DNA of 13,944 bases from Alphaproteobacteria bacterium (lineage in GTDB: Bacteria > Pseudomonadota > Alphaproteobacteria > Sphingomonadales > Emcibacteraceae), in assembly GCA_030432815.1 (NCBI GenBank), contig JAUILB010000041.1, forward strand, positions 1 through 13,944. The letters run 5' to 3'. The notes beneath the pieces are model-generated. The model did not search any database, was not told where the DNA came from, and saw only the letters and a program-made list of their open reading frames with translations. Numbering within the stretch: position 1 is the stretch's first letter; each line of letters starts with the position of its first letter. Shown one piece after another: positions 6,232 through 13,503 of the stretch. The position numbers and the translations under genes were made by a program.

Positions 6232-7134
6232 CTATCTAATTATTTCCTTGAGGCGCAGGGTGAAAAGATTATTTAACAACTTTTGTTTTTGAACCAGAAA
6301 TATCAAAGCAATGTTAAGTGCAAATATTTCAAACAGAAAATAATATACTGGCTCACCGATAATTGACGTTACAAATATGGCAAAAGTACGATAATTAGCA
6401 CATTGTATGGACCAACTATTAACCGCAGGTGAATAGAGTTCACGGTATAGTGCCCTGATTTCCTGCTCTTTTTCCGGTGCAAGTATCAGCACTTCTTTTA
6501 ATGAACGACGAAAAGTATTATCAACACCGCTGAAAGCATACTGCATCCTGATATAACCAATATGAAGCTGATTAGCGATTTGTCCTAGTGAACCTTTCTG
6601 CTTACCTTCTTCGATCATGGTGTTTATACTTGGTAAGTCCGCGTTTTCCTTACCTTTTCCCCAAAAGTCATACTCGCTGCGTTGAAGTTCATATGCACCG
6701 GACTGTACCGCATGACATAGCCCCGCAAAAATTGAAATATACCATATCTGACTACCCATAATGGGCACAAGCGCAAGGGAAAGGCCTACATAAACGCTGA
6801 TGAATGTGACATAATCACAAACACCATCAATCACTTTACCAATTTCAGAAAAATTCTGTGTAGCCCGCGCAAGTTGTCCATCCGCACCATCAAAAACGTG
6901 CCACATAAACATCAACGCGAACCCGAGCAGGGCAAACATGGGAGATTGGTAATTGTAATAACAAACGCCGGCGAGAAGTCCACAAAGCATGCCGAATGAT
7001 GACACCATATTGGGTGTAATGTTCAATTTTATAAATTTTGCTACCAACCAGCTGCTTATGGGATGGATAATATAAAGGTTGGTGAATTCTTCAATTTCAC
7101 CTGTTCTTTTAATTTCTTCAGAAACTTTTTCCAT
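6232..7134 (-). CDS. CDP-alcohol phosphatidyltransferase family membrane enzyme
   Basis: Transfers a phospho-alcohol from a CDP-linked donor to an acceptor hydroxyl at the inner membrane. The full family signature DxxDGxxAR-x8-GxxxDxxxD is present without exception: Asp82, Asp85, Gly86, Ala89, Arg90, Gly99, Asp103 and Asp107 (numbering from the ATG at 7134). Hydrophobic segments flank this motif, and two more lie near the C-terminus. Between them is a polar stretch of roughly 80-90 residues (about 155-240), longer than in small family members of about 200 residues. The start is uncertain: the ATG at 7134 lacks a clear ribosome-binding site, while a TTG at 7149 would overlap the epimerase stop by 4 nt. 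The natural partner for the inositol cytidylyltransferase nearby is this enzyme, with CDP-inositol as donor. A CDP-diacylglycerol donor with inositol phosphate as acceptor (phosphatidylinositol-phosphate route) is the main alternative. Confidence 0.9.
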   Translation of the reverse strand: MEKVSEEIKRTGEIEEFTNLYIIHPISSWLVAKFIKLNITPNMVSSFGMLCGLLAGVCYYNYQSPMFALLGFALMFMWHVFDGADGQLARATQNFSEIGKVIDGVCDYVTFISVYVGLSLALVPIMGSQIWYISIFAGLCHAVQSGAYELQRSEYDFWGKGKENADLPSINTMIEEGKQKGSLGQIANQLHIGYIRMQYAFSGVDNTFRRSLKEVLILAPEKEQEIRALYRELYSPAVNSWSIQCANYRTFAIFVTSIIGEPVYYFLFEIFALNIALIFLVQKQKLLNNLFTLRLKEIIR

Positions 7135-7145
7135 ATTTAATATGC

Positions 7146-8135
7146 TCAAGCGAGCATTTTCCTCAAACCCTCATTCATGGTGAACTGCGGGTCATATCCA
7201 AGTTGTGAAATTGCTTTTTCAATTGATGCCTTTGAGTGTCTTACGTCTCCGGCACGAAAGTCGCGGTACTCAATATCTGTAAAACTGTTCATGCGGAGAT
7301 TATCCTTAATCAGCTCAATTAATTGGTTAAGTGATGTTTGACCGCCAACAGCTACATTATAAACCTCATTCTTTTCCAGTGTATCACATGTCGCCGCCAG
7401 AATGTTAATCTGAACTACATTTTCAATGTAGCAAAAATCACGACTGGTTTCCCCATCCCCATTAATATAAACAGTATTGCCTGATTTAACGGCTGCGACC
7501 CATTTTGGGATCACGGCGGCATACGCCCCTTCAGGATCCTGTCTTGGGCCAAAAACGTTGAAATATCGTAGCCCTACTGATTTAAAACCGTAAGTACGGT
7601 AAAAAACATCCGCATATAGCTCATTGACATATTTTGTAACAGCATAAGGGGATAACGGGTTTCCTATTTTATCTTCGACCTTAGGAAGATCGGGATGATC
7701 ACCATATGTGGAACTGGAAGCCGCAAATACGAAACTTTTAACATTTGCATCCTTTGCGGCAGTGATCATGTTTATAAAACCGCTTATATTGGCAGCATTT
7801 GTTCTTACCGGATCAGCTATTGACCGTGGGACAGACCCTAAGGCAGCTTGGTGCAGAATATAGTCGACACCCGCAATTGCGGTTTCGCATGTGTCATAAT
7901 CGCAAATATCGCCTTCGATAAAATTAAACCGGCCCCATTGCTCTTCTGTGACGATGTCTTTTACTGCATCAAGGTTATGCTGGTGCCCTGTGGCAAAATT
8001 ATCAAGTCCCACGACTGTCTGGTCAAGAAGGAGTAATGTTTCCAGAAGGTTTGACCCTATAAATCCGGCAACACCGGTTACCAGCCATTTTTTTGGTGAT
8101 GCAGTCAGTTTTTTGATAATTTCATTATATTTCAT
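7146..8135 (-). CDS. NAD-dependent UDP-sugar epimerase, WbpP/TviC-like (UDP-N-acetylhexosamine or UDP-uronate 4-epimerase)
   Basis: A 329-residue extended short-chain dehydrogenase/reductase. The N-terminal Rossmann motif is GVAGFIGS (21-28), with Asp45 in GLDNF to bind the NAD ribose. The catalytic set is Ser-Ser-Ser-Thr (140-143) and Tyr164-xxx-Lys168 (YAVTK). RYFNVFGPRQDP (190-201) marks the sugar-nucleotide-binding half. The opening WLVTGVAGFIGSNLLE and the triple Ser are typical of WbpP/TviC 4-epimerases, which act on UDP-GlcNAc/GalNAc or their uronic acids. Simple UDP-glucose 4-epimerase activity cannot be ruled out. It is the first gene of the minus-strand operon, and its stop lies 11 nt from the ATG of the CDP-alcohol transferase (or overlaps its alternative TTG). 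No clear Shine-Dalgarno sequence precedes the ATG at 8135. It probably supplies a sugar donor for the lipid exported by the downstream flippase. Confidence 0.92.
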   Translation of the reverse strand: MKYNEIIKKLTASPKKWLVTGVAGFIGSNLLETLLLLDQTVVGLDNFATGHQHNLDAVKDIVTEEQWGRFNFIEGDICDYDTCETAIAGVDYILHQAALGSVPRSIADPVRTNAANISGFINMITAAKDANVKSFVFAASSSTYGDHPDLPKVEDKIGNPLSPYAVTKYVNELYADVFYRTYGFKSVGLRYFNVFGPRQDPEGAYAAVIPKWVAAVKSGNTVYINGDGETSRDFCYIENVVQINILAATCDTLEKNEVYNVAVGGQTSLNQLIELIKDNLRMNSFTDIEYRDFRAGDVRHSKASIEKAISQLGYDPQFTMNEGLRKMLA

Positions 8136-8168
8136 AAAATAATAGTCTTTAATAATAATATTTAGTTC

Positions 8169-8197
8169 TTTGTAGTTAACTTACGTTCAAATATCAA
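8169..8197 (-). promoter_or_regulatory. Predicted promoter of the epimerase-flippase operon
   Basis: On the minus strand TTGATA (8197-8192, 5 of 6 consensus bases) and TACAAA (8174-8169, 4 of 6) are separated by exactly 17 nt. The leader to the ATG at 8135 would be about 25-30 nt. It lies in the short divergent gap shared with the small orphan gene starting at 8243. No Pho-box-like repeat was seen here. Confidence 0.45.
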
Positions 8198-8242
8198 GTT
8201 TATCGCTAGACCACAAAAGCAGATTAAGTGTATAAGATTGTT

Positions 8243-8671
8243 ATGGAAAATAATACTAAATCCAAGATTGCCGTGATCGGTTTTGTTGCTTTTGTAATTG
8301 CTGTTTATACTGGCAGCTATTTTTACACAAAAAGTAATAACGAACGGTTACTATCAGCGCCACGACTAGTGCTTCTTGTCGGGTCAGAAGATCAGGTAAA
8401 TAATGGTTTTTTAAACATGAACACGGACCAGCGGCGCGCAGAAATAAGAACTATGGCATCACTGGGTCGTATCTGGTCTTTATCACAGGCGCAATATGAC
8501 ACAGGAGCAACAGATATTGTTCAATATTTCTCTGATCAGGATTTTGGAGATGATGTTGTAGTAGCGGACTGCCTGGAATATAGCGAAAGAATAAAACAAA
8601 CCATGGAAGTGAATGCGAGAGCCGCGCTAAAAAGATCATGGATATTTTACGCTTGCGGCATCATTGAATAG
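8243..8671 (+). CDS. Small hypothetical protein with one N-terminal membrane anchor
   Basis: I do not recognise the family. The ATG at 8243 gives 142 residues; a GTG at 8228 would add five more, and neither has a convincing ribosome-binding site. A short polar N-terminus with Lys residues precedes one hydrophobic segment (about 8-26, IAVIGFVAFVIAVYTGSYFY), as in a type II anchor or uncleaved signal, so the rest is probably periplasmic. The soluble part holds two Cys residues (in VADCLEY and FYACGII) that could form a disulfide, and it ends abruptly in GIIE. Codon use resembles its neighbours and the frame is intact across the whole interval, supporting a real gene. It is convergent with the TolB/TPR gene, with 2 nt between the stops, and divergent from the glycolipid operon. 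No function can be inferred. Confidence 0.6.
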   Translation: MENNTKSKIAVIGFVAFVIAVYTGSYFYTKSNNERLLSAPRLVLLVGSEDQVNNGFLNMNTDQRRAEIRTMASLGRIWSLSQAQYDTGATDIVQYFSDQDFGDDVVVADCLEYSERIKQTMEVNARAALKRSWIFYACGIIE

Positions 8672-8673
8672 CA

Positions 8674-10233
8674 TTAATCATGTACAAGCCCCGCTTTTTT
8701 AAATCCTTTTAGATAATATTCCCTGTCTTTATCGCGCTTAAACCATTTATCACATTCCTGTTTTACATTATTTGCAAATTCAGGATAAAGCCTCAGTACA
8801 TTGTCCCGTGCAAGTTTAAATGCAGTTTGGTCGCCAAGTTCTGCATATATAATTGCCTGCAATGCGTAAGGCCAGAACCAATCCGGCGTTTCAATGGTAC
8901 TGATATATTTACTGGCTTCCTGGTATTCTCCTTTCAGGAAATGGTTATGAAATAGCGCAAACCCGCACCAGTTTGGGTGCTGTGGATTAAGTGCCATTGC
9001 TTTTTTGACGAGGGATAACCCTTTATCAATTTCGCCCATCAGGCAAAGATAAACACCACTGTCTGCGAGTACAGCAGGACTATTGGGGGCTATACTTAAG
9101 CCCATTTTGATATTGCTTTGAAATTTATCCAGCTCACCTTTATGAAAGTGAATAATGGTTAGCGCATACCAGGCAATTGAAAATTGTGAACTAAGTGATA
9201 TTGATTTTTCAGCCAGTTGTTGTGCCCTGTCCAGTGCAGGACTTGGATCATCGATCATATTAAAACTGAAACGATATTCATCAAGTGCCAAAAATGAAAG
9301 CCCGGCCCATGCATCAGCATAATGGGGGTCGATTTCAATCGCATTTTCAAGGCTTGCCCGTGCTTTTAAATGCGCACTTTGTGAAAGCTCGAACAAATAA
9401 TCATGAAACAGAAGCATGGCTTTGTAAGCTTCTATAAATTCTGTGCTGCTGCGCTTCATATCAATAGCACTGTTTCGCATAATGGTACCGTAGGCATCAC
9501 CTATTGTTGCGCTTACCTCGCCTGCTATTTCATCTTGTACGGTGATGATGTTTTCCGGGGTTAATATGCGGTCATAATTGTTGGTCCAGATAATGGTTCC
9601 GTTTGCGCCATTCATCAGCTGTGCGCTGACACGTACATTATTCCCGGCCTGCCGGATACTACCGCTGAGCACGTAATGGGTTTCAAGTTCTTTTGATAAT
9701 TCCCGAACATCCACTTCTTTTCCACGGTATAGATTGGTTACCTTGCGGCTTATAACATAGAGGCTGGGGCTCAGGCTTAATTGATTGATAATTTCTTCCG
9801 TGATGCCATCTGCAAACATCCCCATCGTTTCTTGGTTGCCCATAAATTCAAATGGAAGCACAGCAATAGCAGGACCAGTAGGTGGAGCGGCTGCAGCCTT
9901 AATAACAGGATCGTCACCTAAATTTTTGATGTTATTATTTTCAATGAAGGATGGCTCGTATGTTCCTTTTGGAAGGCTTATAATTATTTTATCTTCACTG
10001 CCTTCATCAAGATAATAATGTTCAAGTAGGCGGCGAAGCCGACCTGCTTCTACCCGGACGATGGCATCTGTTTGCGGATCAAAACTTTCGTCCTTATCAA
10101 AAACTTCCAGTCCGATTGTATAACCTTTAATGAGTAATGCATTTCCGGCTAATGCCTCATTTACAACGTAAGACAGGAAGCGCTGCGGGCGAAGTTTATT
10201 TTCAAACAGAGCGCTTCGCAGAATTCTATCCAA
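8674..10233 (-). CDS. TolB-like/FlgO-type domain plus TPR repeat protein
   Basis: Three regions are visible. Residues 1-97 form a conserved alpha-rich module (LRPQRFLSYVVNEALAG, IKGYTIGLEVF, FDPQTDAIVRVEAGRLRRLL, then SLPKGTYEP). It is common at the front of alphaproteobacterial proteins often annotated as adenylate cyclase or TPR regulator. Residues about 120-250 (AIAVLPFEFMG, FADGITEEIINQLS, YVLSGSIRQAGNNVRVSAQL) form the TolB-N/FlgO-like domain. From about 265 to the end lie TPR-type helical repeats (DPHYADAWAGLSFLAL, LNPQHPNWCGFALFHNHFL). No cyclase catalytic domain, kinase or membrane segment is present, so a scaffold or regulatory role is likely but unproven. The TTG at 10233 is only the first in-frame start-type codon. 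Conserved-looking sequence (SPEHIKNQL) continues upstream to the stop at 10284-10282, so the true start is probably earlier and non-ATG, or the 5' end is damaged. Confidence 0.8.
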   Translation of the reverse strand: MDRILRSALFENKLRPQRFLSYVVNEALAGNALLIKGYTIGLEVFDKDESFDPQTDAIVRVEAGRLRRLLEHYYLDEGSEDKIIISLPKGTYEPSFIENNNIKNLGDDPVIKAAAAPPTGPAIAVLPFEFMGNQETMGMFADGITEEIINQLSLSPSLYVISRKVTNLYRGKEVDVRELSKELETHYVLSGSIRQAGNNVRVSAQLMNGANGTIIWTNNYDRILTPENIITVQDEIAGEVSATIGDAYGTIMRNSAIDMKRSSTEFIEAYKAMLLFHDYLFELSQSAHLKARASLENAIEIDPHYADAWAGLSFLALDEYRFSFNMIDDPSPALDRAQQLAEKSISLSSQFSIAWYALTIIHFHKGELDKFQSNIKMGLSIAPNSPAVLADSGVYLCLMGEIDKGLSLVKKAMALNPQHPNWCGFALFHNHFLKGEYQEASKYISTIETPDWFWPYALQAIIYAELGDQTAFKLARDNVLRLYPEFANNVKQECDKWFKRDKDREYYLKGFKKAGLVHD

Positions 10234-10338
10234 CTGGTTTTTAATATGTTCAGGTGATGTAGAAATGCTATCTTCAATCAGTTATTGTTACATAATTGAT
10301 ATAACATACATTTTATGACAAAAATGAGAAGAATATTT

Positions 10339-10424
10339 TTATAGTTATCAGCGGTGCCGGTGAAGGGGGAACAGTGACCGGTCGAGAATAATAGTCACGA
10401 AACTGGCACCGCTGATAACTATAA
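10339..10424. mobile_element. 86-bp element with perfect 20-bp terminal inverted repeats (MITE-like or large hairpin)
   Basis: Arms at 10339-10358 and 10405-10424 are exact reverse complements over 20 bp (TTATAGTTATCAGCGGTGCC on the left). Three more inward pairs are possible, one of them a wobble. The interior contains a nested stem GTGAC/GTCAC (10374-10378/10394-10398). The ends read TATAG...CTATA, so a TA target duplication is possible, the pattern left by IS630/Tc1-mariner elements and by Correia-type MITEs. It encodes nothing and lies between the acyl-CoA dehydrogenase stop and the TolB/TPR gene. There is no good T-run after it on either strand, so an ordinary terminator is less likely, though it could still act on the dehydrogenase mRNA 3' end. 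Confidence 0.5.
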
Positions 10425-10458
10425 TACGATGTCAGATTCCAAAACCTTCGCAAATAAT

Positions 10459-11595
10459 TTATTTTTCTGTAAGTTCCCGTGAAATGATCATTCGCTGGAT
10501 ATCAGATGTGCCTTCATATATCTGGCAAACCCGGACGTCCCGATAAATTCTTTCAACCGGAAAATCATTGAGATAGCCATAGCCACCGAGTGTCTGGATA
10601 GCGGCAGAACATATTCTTTCCGCAGCTTCCGATGCAAACAATTTGGCCATTGCCGCTTCCTTAAGACATGGAATTCCCTGATCACGAAGTGATGCAGCAT
10701 TAAGTACCATCAATCTTGAGGCTTCAAGTTCTGCTTCCATATCGGCAAGCCTGAATCCGACAGCCTGATGTTTTATGATTGGTTTTCCAAAAGTCACCCG
10801 TTCGTTCGCATAAGCTATGGCCGCATCAAGTGCCGCACGAGCCATACCAACACTTTGTGCGGCAATACCGATGCGGCCAGCTTCCAGATTTGAAAGCGCG
10901 AGTTTATAGCCTTCACCAACTTCACCAAGGATCATATCATCGGTGACTTCAAGGTCATCAAAATTAAGCGCGCATGTATCTGATGCTCTCTGGCCAAGTT
11001 TATGTTCCACATTGGCAACTGAATAACCAGGTGTGTCGGTTGGCACAAGAAAGGCAGTGATACCTTTCTTGCCTGCATCCGGGTCAGTAACAGCAAAGAT
11101 AATGGCGTAGTGGCCAATCTTACCGTTACTTATAAACATTTTTGATCCGTTTATTACCCAACCACTGTTTGTTTTTTGGGCTTTGGTTTTTAAATTACTG
11201 GCGTCCGACCCTGCACCTGATTCTGTTAGACAGAATGCGATAAATTTTTCGCCTCTTGCAAGCGGTGTCAGGATTTCTTTTTTTTGTTTATCGGTACCCG
11301 CATTTTCAATGAGTGACAGGCTGGGTGAGTTTGTAACGCTCATAACCGTACTTATAGAACCGTCACCGGCTGCAATTTCCATGAGCGCAAGTGCGTATGC
11401 GACATAATCGGTTCCGGCGCCACCCCATTCGTCGGATATAGTCATACCCATAAGGCCAAGTTCACCCATTTTGTGAAGTACTTCAATCGGGAATTCGCAG
11501 TTGCGGTCCCATTCGGCGGAATTGGGGGCGAGTTCTTTTTGTGCAAAATCCCGCGCCATATCACGGATCATATTTTGTTCTTCAGTAAGTCTCAT
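10459..11595 (-). CDS. Acyl-CoA dehydrogenase (short/branched-chain type)
   Basis: An FAD enzyme that introduces the alpha-beta double bond in acyl-CoA, the first step of beta-oxidation, passing electrons to electron-transfer flavoprotein. The 378-residue length is normal for soluble tetrameric members. Visible are the N-terminal helical domain (MRLTEEQNMIRDMARDFAQ), signature 1 CLTESGAGSDASNL in the middle beta domain, WVINGSKMFISN, RVTFGKPIIKHQAVGFRLADM, and signature 2 QTLGGYGYLNDFPVERIYRD. The catalytic base is Glu361 in the YEGTSDIQR segment, the position used by short- and medium-chain enzymes rather than isovaleryl-CoA dehydrogenase. The substrate is not decided by sequence; butyryl- or 2-methyl-branched acyl-CoA fits. 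The gene begins 1 nt after the thiolase stop (TAG-A-ATG), so both are one translation-coupled operon. Confidence 0.95.
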   Translation of the reverse strand: MRLTEEQNMIRDMARDFAQKELAPNSAEWDRNCEFPIEVLHKMGELGLMGMTISDEWGGAGTDYVAYALALMEIAAGDGSISTVMSVTNSPSLSLIENAGTDKQKKEILTPLARGEKFIAFCLTESGAGSDASNLKTKAQKTNSGWVINGSKMFISNGKIGHYAIIFAVTDPDAGKKGITAFLVPTDTPGYSVANVEHKLGQRASDTCALNFDDLEVTDDMILGEVGEGYKLALSNLEAGRIGIAAQSVGMARAALDAAIAYANERVTFGKPIIKHQAVGFRLADMEAELEASRLMVLNAASLRDQGIPCLKEAAMAKLFASEAAERICSAAIQTLGGYGYLNDFPVERIYRDVRVCQIYEGTSDIQRMIISRELTEK

Positions 11596-11596
11596 T

Positions 11597-12781
11597 CTAC
11601 ATCAATTCAACGGCGACTGCCGTTGCCTCCCCACCACCGATACAAAGACTAGCGATACCGCGTTTTTTACCATGTGTTTTAAGCGCGGCGATAAGTGTAA
11701 TAATAATGCGTGATCCTGACGAGCCAACAGGATGACCAAGGGCACATGCTCCACCATGAATATTCACTTTATCATGGGATAAATTAAGATCATGCATCGC
11801 GGCCATGGTTACAACGGCAAAGGCTTCATTAATTTCGTAAAGATCGACATCATTATCTGTCCAACCTGTCTTTTCGAAAAGCTTGTTCATTGCACCAACC
11901 GGGGCTGTGGTAAACCAGTTTGGTTCCTGTGAATGGACGGAATGTCCGATTATTTTTGCTAGAGGTTTAAGACCACGCTTTTCTGCTTCGCTTTCCTTCA
12001 TCATGATAAGGGCTGATGCACCATCGGAAATTGAGCTTGAATTTGCGGCTGTCACTGTCCCTTCTTTTGCAAAAGCCGGACGCAGTGTCGGGATCTTTTC
12101 CGGGTTGGCTTTTCCGGGTTGCTCATCGGTATCAATGACAGTTTCGCCTTTGCGACTTTTAACTGTAACTGGTGTAATTTCGCTTTGAAAATATCCCTTT
12201 TCAATGGCATTTTTTGCGCGACTAAGGGAGGCAATGGCAAATGCATCCTGTGCTTCACGGGTAAACTGGTATTTTTCAGCGGTTTTTTCAGCAAATACAC
12301 CCATCAGTTGACCTTTATCATAGGCATCTTCAAGCCCGTCCAGAAACATGTGATCCTTGGCTTCCGTATGACCTATCCTTGCGCCGCTGCGCATTTTGGA
12401 AAGTAGATAGGGTGCATTACTCATACTTTCCATGCCACCGGCAACAACAATATCGGAACTGCCGGCCACAATTGCATTATGGGCGAGAATTACTGTTTCC
12501 ATACCGCTGCCGCACATTTTATTTACGGTGGTACATGCAGTGCTTAGTGGCAGACCCGCACCAATAGATGCCTGCCGCGCCGGGGCTTGTCCTATACCGG
12601 CCGGAAGGACACACCCCATCAGGGTTTGATCTATTTCTTCCGGCTTCAGATTGGTCTGTGCCATCGCCCCCTTAATTGCAGTCGCGCCAAGTTCCGGTGC
12701 TGTTACTGTGGCAAAATCGCCTTGAAATCCTCCCATTGGTGTGCGAGACATACCAACAATTACGATTTGTTCTTCGGCCAT
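11597..12781 (-). CDS. Thiolase (acetyl-CoA C-acetyltransferase type)
   Basis: Cleaves 3-ketoacyl-CoA with CoA, or condenses two acetyl-CoA in reverse. The 394-residue length is typical of type II thiolases. All catalytic elements are present: nucleophile Cys90 in NKMCGSGME, the NEAFA motif, His350 in GGACALGHPVGSSGSR, and Cys380 in CIGGGEA, which acts as acid/base. The usual CxGGGxG reads CIGGGEAT, with Ala in place of Gly, a common variation. The start ATG at 12781 has GGAG about 9 nt upstream. It is first in an operon with acyl-CoA dehydrogenase and divergent from a TetR regulator, which suggests induction by an acyl-CoA or fatty acid. Sequence cannot separate a biosynthetic (PhbA-like) from a degradative role; the dehydrogenase next door favours degradation of a short or branched acyl-CoA. 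Confidence 0.94.
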   Translation of the reverse strand: MAEEQIVIVGMSRTPMGGFQGDFATVTAPELGATAIKGAMAQTNLKPEEIDQTLMGCVLPAGIGQAPARQASIGAGLPLSTACTTVNKMCGSGMETVILAHNAIVAGSSDIVVAGGMESMSNAPYLLSKMRSGARIGHTEAKDHMFLDGLEDAYDKGQLMGVFAEKTAEKYQFTREAQDAFAIASLSRAKNAIEKGYFQSEITPVTVKSRKGETVIDTDEQPGKANPEKIPTLRPAFAKEGTVTAANSSSISDGASALIMMKESEAEKRGLKPLAKIIGHSVHSQEPNWFTTAPVGAMNKLFEKTGWTDNDVDLYEINEAFAVVTMAAMHDLNLSHDKVNIHGGACALGHPVGSSGSRIIITLIAALKTHGKKRGIASLCIGGGEATAVAVELM

Positions 12782-12824
12782 TTGAGTTTCTCCAAAATAA
12801 GATGTGCTTTGAGAATTAAAATAT

Positions 12825-12840
12825 GTTACTATCGGGTAAC
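12825..12840. promoter_or_regulatory. Inverted repeat GTTAC-N6-GTAAC near the thiolase promoter
   Basis: GTTAC (12825-12829) and GTAAC (12836-12840) flank the 6-nt centre TATCGG. It lies 44 nt upstream of the thiolase start, in the divergent gap with the TetR gene, and could be an operator. The half-site differs from the neighbouring palindrome at 12870-12886. Confidence 0.3.
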
Positions 12841-12869
12841 TTTATAAACAAGTCACAATTTATACGCAA

Positions 12870-12886
12870 GTTATAACGAGTATAAC
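12870..12886. promoter_or_regulatory. Candidate TetR operator, palindrome GTTATA-N5-TATAAC
   Basis: Two perfect 6-bp half-sites flank the centre ACGAG. The site lies 19 nt before the TetR start codon and 88 nt before the thiolase start, where a regulator could control both divergent genes. Size and symmetry fit TetR-family operators. Each half contains a -10-like TATA, so the repeat could also overlap a promoter. Confidence 0.4.
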
Positions 12887-12905
12887 ACGCGCAGGGCGGA
12901 CATAA

Positions 12906-13502
12906 ATGCAAAAAAGCTTAAGCAGGGAACAAAAGCGACAGCAAAAACTGGATGTGATTTTACGTAATGCATCCAAAGCGTTTATGGAGCGCGGCTATTA
13001 CAAAACATCACTGGATGATATTGCCAGCATGCAAAATGTCACCAAACCGACCCTTTATTATTATATCAAAAACAAAGAAGACATCCTGGTGAAATGTGAA
13101 GAGGTCACATGTGGCCGCATCAATGCCATGCTTGATGATGTGATGGATGATGATGTAAGCGGCTATGAAATGCTTTATCATTTTATTATGAGATATATCC
13201 CAATTATCACGGATGATGTGGCGCGGTGTCACGTGCGTCATCGCGGCCAGATGGAAGATCCTGAACTGGCAAAAAATAGTATTCAAAATCATAAGGATAT
13301 TGAAAATAGGGTTCGCGAAATTATCAGAATCGGGATAAAGGACGGATCGATCCGCGACTGCAATTCAACAATACTTGCGATTTTGCTTTTTGATAGCCTT
13401 AATGGCTTAACGAGCTGGTATAAATCTGACGGTCCGGTCAAGGAAAACGAGCTTATCGAAGAAGTTTTGAAACTTGTAACCCAAGGGGTTTCAGGATCTT
13501 GA
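12906..13502 (+). CDS. TetR/AcrR-family transcriptional regulator
   Basis: A 198-residue one-component repressor. The N-terminal helix-turn-helix domain spans about 12-60: KLDVILRNASKAFMERGYYKTS, then SLDDIASMQNVTKPTLYYYI with the recognition helix TKPTLYYY, then NKEDILVKC. This pattern is typical of TetR regulators of fatty-acid and acyl-CoA metabolism. The C-terminal ligand-binding part is all-helical and not assignable to a ligand. The start ATG is preceded by AGGGCGGA at suitable distance. It is divergent from the thiolase/acyl-CoA dehydrogenase operon and followed after 1 nt by a MeaB-type gene (TGATATG), so it likely represses the divergent operon and perhaps its own. The ligand, probably an acyl-CoA, is inference. 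Confidence 0.92.
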   Translation: MQKSLSREQKRQQKLDVILRNASKAFMERGYYKTSLDDIASMQNVTKPTLYYYIKNKEDILVKCEEVTCGRINAMLDDVMDDDVSGYEMLYHFIMRYIPIITDDVARCHVRHRGQMEDPELAKNSIQNHKDIENRVREIIRIGIKDGSIRDCNSTILAILLFDSLNGLTSWYKSDGPVKENELIEEVLKLVTQGVSGS

Positions 13503-13503
13503 T

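Noticed and set aside
8674..10233. Annotation of the TolB/TPR protein as an adenylate cyclase
   Set aside because: No cyclase catalytic domain or metal-binding motif is present; such names come from multi-domain relatives.
10339..10424. Large inverted repeat considered simply as a rho-independent terminator of the acyl-CoA dehydrogenase operon
   Set aside because: The sequence after the stem lacks a proper T-run on the relevant strand, and the long exact arms with a 40-50 nt interior are unlike a normal terminator; kept as a MITE-like element with moderate confidence.
13008..13292. Minus-strand open frame within the TetR gene
   Set aside because: It is the antisense shadow of a confident TetR coding region.
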